Of a DNA stretch of 64,000 bases, positions 61,196-64,000 are shown piece by piece. How positions within the stretch are numbered: the stretch's first letter is position 1; each line of letters starts with the position of its first letter. The stretch spans positions 289,855 to 353,854 of the forward strand of contig MNCI01006080.1 of NCBI GenBank assembly GCA_015680685.1, read 5' to 3'. The DNA is from Gnetum montanum (lineage: Eukaryota; Streptophyta; Gnetopsida; Gnetales; Gnetaceae). The notes beneath the pieces were generated by a model, which saw only the letters and a program-made list of their open reading frames with translations, made no database searches and had not been told where the DNA came from. The position numbers were made by a program, and so were the translations under genes.

Positions 61196-62077
61196 TTGGG
61201 GTTAATCATTCGTTGTCTTCCTAGACTTACTTCTTGTTGTCACGGTGTATGGTTAAGTAAGTTCGAGGTATATGATTTTTTTGGTCTTTTATGGTTTTGT
61301 GTCTTCTATACTAAGAGCAAAGGGTTGAGAAACTAGCTAACTCTAACTAAGGTCCTAAGGCTAAATTAACTAACGTCAGCATCTGTTCCCACTTACCGTA
61401 CACACCCTGAACTATGCAACTGTGGCTACCAAACGCTAATTGTTACTGGGATCACCACACGTAATGCATGTGCTCGAAGTGGTCGTACTGAGGCACCTAA
61501 CTAGCCTAAGTGTGACAAGCAGTCGATTCCTTGACTAGCCGTACACATTCGTAGATGCTCGTAATCAAGTCGTACTTGTCCCACGTTCTAGGAGATAAGG
61601 GGAAGAGAATCTAATCGCGATGAGTAGCCGATTCCTTGGTTAGCCATACACATTCGTCAATGCTCGTAACCAAGTCGTACTCATGCCGTGCTAACATCAG
61701 GTAAGAAATAACATGTAATAAAACCTATCCATGTACTGCAAGGTTTATCCACAAAGTTCGTCTTTATTGCCGTACACAACTTGCGTTCAGGTACAAAGCT
61801 GCTCGAATAAAGAATCGTTCACTTGGGGACTCCTACTGCGGGCACATGGAAAAATATTCTATCTCTGGGGTGATCAATCCGCCAGAGCTTCGCTACTTCT
61901 AGCCTAGGATGGGAAATGAGGGGAGTGCTGCCTCTTATTTATAGATTTGGCAGTGGACCGCGATATCGCTTATGAGATATCGTAGGGGACGACGCGATAT
62001 CGTGTACGCGATATCGCATGGGATGCGATATTGCGACGGTCGCGATATCGGGGTGCATGCGATATCGCGTCTCATCA
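61196..62077 (-). mobile_element. Probable LTR of a second minus-strand element, with TATA box
   Basis: To the right on the minus strand, ELEDEFSFNQGG resembles a gypsy pol C-terminus and overlaps a polypurine tract (AGGGGGGTA, about 62078-62086). TGATGAG at 62071-62077 would start the LTR. Inside, a CGATATCG array (61961-62067) precedes TATAAATA (61936-61943), as in a U3 promoter. A ~60-bp direct repeat lies at 61518-61577 and 61623-61682. The far border is unknown. Confidence 0.4.
61961..62067 (-). promoter_or_regulatory. CGATATCG palindrome array upstream of a TATA box
   Basis: CGATATCG occurs perfectly at 61961, 61995, 62009, 62043 and 62060 and imperfectly at 61975 and 62026, seven units in 107 bp. 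It sits 18-131 bp upstream (minus strand) of TATAAATA at 61936-61943. Palindromic repeats at that distance are probably factor-binding sites of an LTR promoter. That is inference. Confidence 0.5.
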
Positions 62078-62089
62078 TACCCCCCTGAT

Positions 62090-64000
62090 TGAATGAAAAC
62101 TCATCCTCGAGTTCCTTACAATAATATCAGGTAGGTATGGAATTATTGAGGGAAATGGAACTAATGGGATGATATGTTAACGGATCATTATTACAAGACT
62201 TGACCAAATTGGTGTTCATGACAACAGGGGTGAACATCTTATTACAATGACATCAGGCCTTTGTTGGCAGCTGAGAAAGAGAAAGAGAAAGAAGTGTTGC
62301 TGCTGCCAATGCCAAAATTGCACCTTCGTTGTCCATCCGTAAGCGCGTCATCGATCTTGCTCCTTGCATAGCTGCTTCAATGCTACTCCATTCTAAGTGC
62401 TTGCTCCAGATCCAATCCGTTGTTTATATGTTCGCTATCTGCACACACAACACAATCTTATATTAGCAAGGGTAATTGAATCATCATGTAATTGATACCT
62501 TGCTTTGGTGTAAACTCATTGGCTAGGTTGTGGTATGGTTGATATGGATCTGGGAATATGTAACTGATGACTACCGAAGGTGTAGGGGTCAGGAAGAAAT
62601 CAAAAAATTTGGGGTTAGGAGAAATTCGAAAAAATCAGGCCCTGTACCCCCATGACTAATCGCGAACCTCCAGTAGCATTTGAATGGAGAAAGAAAAGGA
62701 GTAAGAAAGATAGATAAAAAGGGACAACTATGGCATCGATGAAGTGGATGTCAAGATGTAAATAAACAAAAATAAAGTTAATTGCAAAATGTTAAGGAAA
62801 AGAATTTAACTAAGGCTCCAAATAGGAATGTCAGTGGGTCCTCCCCAAAGCAGGCGCATGCCCTTAATGCCTTGACAAACCCACATTCAAAGAGTGCGTA
62901 GGCTCTAGGAATGTCATTTTGAACAAGAGTTAAAGTCTTAACCACAAGCATTTACCAAAAATAAAACAATGCACCGACCAAAATATATACACTAATGATA
63001 CAACCGGCAATGAGGTGAACAATGGAGAAAAGGATGGAGAGAAGAGAATGAAATGGAATCCCGAGAACAAGGTGGTGTACAACCCCTTATGTGTTTGATG
63101 ATTAATGTGACTTGGTAAATCTCATTCCAACTTCGGCCTCAAACCAACCACATCCAGTGACTTCGCATGAATGTATTCGGTTAAACCATCTACTTGGGTA
63201 ACAAGAATGCATGCTCCAAGAGCCACCACCATTCTGACGAAACAAAGGAGAGAATGGGAAGTGAGAAGGGCCTTAGTTAGTGGGAACACTTTTGGTTCCA
63301 TAACCAGTGCTTGCAGCCCAAGTTTATTTGTGTAAGGGGTGTGCTTTGAATTCTCACTTGGTCTTTTTTTTTTTGGGGTTTGTGTTTGTATGCGTGAGAA
63401 CCACACCATGCAAAGACTTCTTATTTTTATTGTCTCAGCTTCCGATAATTGGGTAAGATCGGAACGACAGAAAACTCAAGAAGAAACATTCAAGCACCCA
63501 AGAGAATGACCAACACAAAAGCATCAAGTTCCTTTGAAGTCACACCCTTTTCAATCCATGAGTCCTTCCTTAGTTTGAGAAATCCCCAGTCACCGATTCG
63601 TTTAAGTTCTTATTAAGAAGGGGACTGTACATTTCCAAGCCGAGAGAAACCATAGAAATTGGTGGATGGATGGATGAAGTGGTCTCATTGCCTGCCATAT
63701 TAGGAGAAACATACCTTAGTATCAACATTGTGACTTAAAGGTAAAAATCAAACATTAGCAATCAATATGAAAACAGTTCATACCATCATGACGAACGCTT
63801 ATTATGGGACAAACTTACAGGGTGGATCACACACACACACAAAAATTGAAAAAATATAACAATGATGTAAAACAAAAACGAGAAAAGTTAAAGAAATTTG
63901 TAAAACAAAAAGTAGAAAAGTTAAAGAAATTTGTAAAACAATAATGTGAAACAAAAAATGTTGTAAAACAAAAACATGTAAAACAAAAACTTAAAAGAAC
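62090..64000. other. No gene recognised; A-rich repeats at the right edge
   Basis: Probably interior of the LTR element to the left or plain intergenic DNA. The minus-strand open stretch 63122-63409 resembles nothing I know. A (CA)n run lies at 63829-63841, and tandem GTAAAACAAAAA/AAAGTTAAAGAAATTT units fill 63866-63990. Confidence 0.4.

Noticed and set aside
63122-63409. 95-codon minus-strand open frame near the right edge
   Set aside because: No family resemblance and no conserved neighbour; could be element interior, but nothing supports a call.

Overview
The window looks like nuclear DNA from a seed plant with transposon-swollen introns. The main evidence is one plant-type Raf-like protein kinase gene. 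Its 15 recognisable coding exons on the + strand spread over at least 50.6 kb (8249-58833), with introns of 9.1, 5.0, 4.6 and 24.4 kb. Gymnosperms (Ginkgo, cycads, conifers) commonly have such introns. Some angiosperms with long introns (for example lotus or grapevine) are also possible, and the sequence does not let me choose.

The kinase gene enters from the left with its 5' part, start codon and promoter outside the window. Exons 1-9 encode the end of the N-terminal regulatory part and a serine/arginine-rich linker. Exons 9-15 encode a complete kinase domain (glycine loop, [24 protein letters not shown]) ending at 58833. The closest family I recognise is the Arabidopsis At3g58640/At2g31010 group of Raf-like MAPKKKs. 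Exon 1 appears to carry a 1-nt frame disruption. The splice phases of all other exons agree.

Almost everything else is retroelement. 1-5990: two abutting pieces of a LINE, the left one inverted, possibly one twin-primed insertion. 6729-7100: a possible LINE 3' end. 7165-7419: a MITE. 9530-18528: an LTR-like piece, an inverted copia gag fragment and low-copy repeats. 22040-26030: three 5'-end pieces of LINEs and a copia pol scrap. 26869-30650: LINE A (+). 34593-40768: LINE B (+), nearly full length with a target-site duplication. 41300-48600: second copies of repeats seen at 10-16 kb, a copia gag piece and a nested insertion with a clean empty-site paralogue. 50155-54735: LINE C (-). 55590-56210: RTE-type LINE ends. 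60000-62100: 3' ends of two minus-strand LTR elements, probably gypsy. 62100-64000: no recognised gene.

The most interesting signal is in the LINE family. Five copies (1-4335, 4330-5990, LINE A, LINE B, LINE C) carry extra coding sequence downstream of the usual endonuclease, reverse transcriptase and zinc-binding regions of ORF2. First comes a conserved ~180-residue domain resembling the 'putative plant transposon protein' type. In the four copies that reach far enough, a charged coiled coil follows, then a ~75-residue domain with the layout of a DnaJ J-domain. LINE C keeps the HPD tripeptide. I know of no LINE described with this architecture. All assignments come from reading the sequence alone, with no database search.
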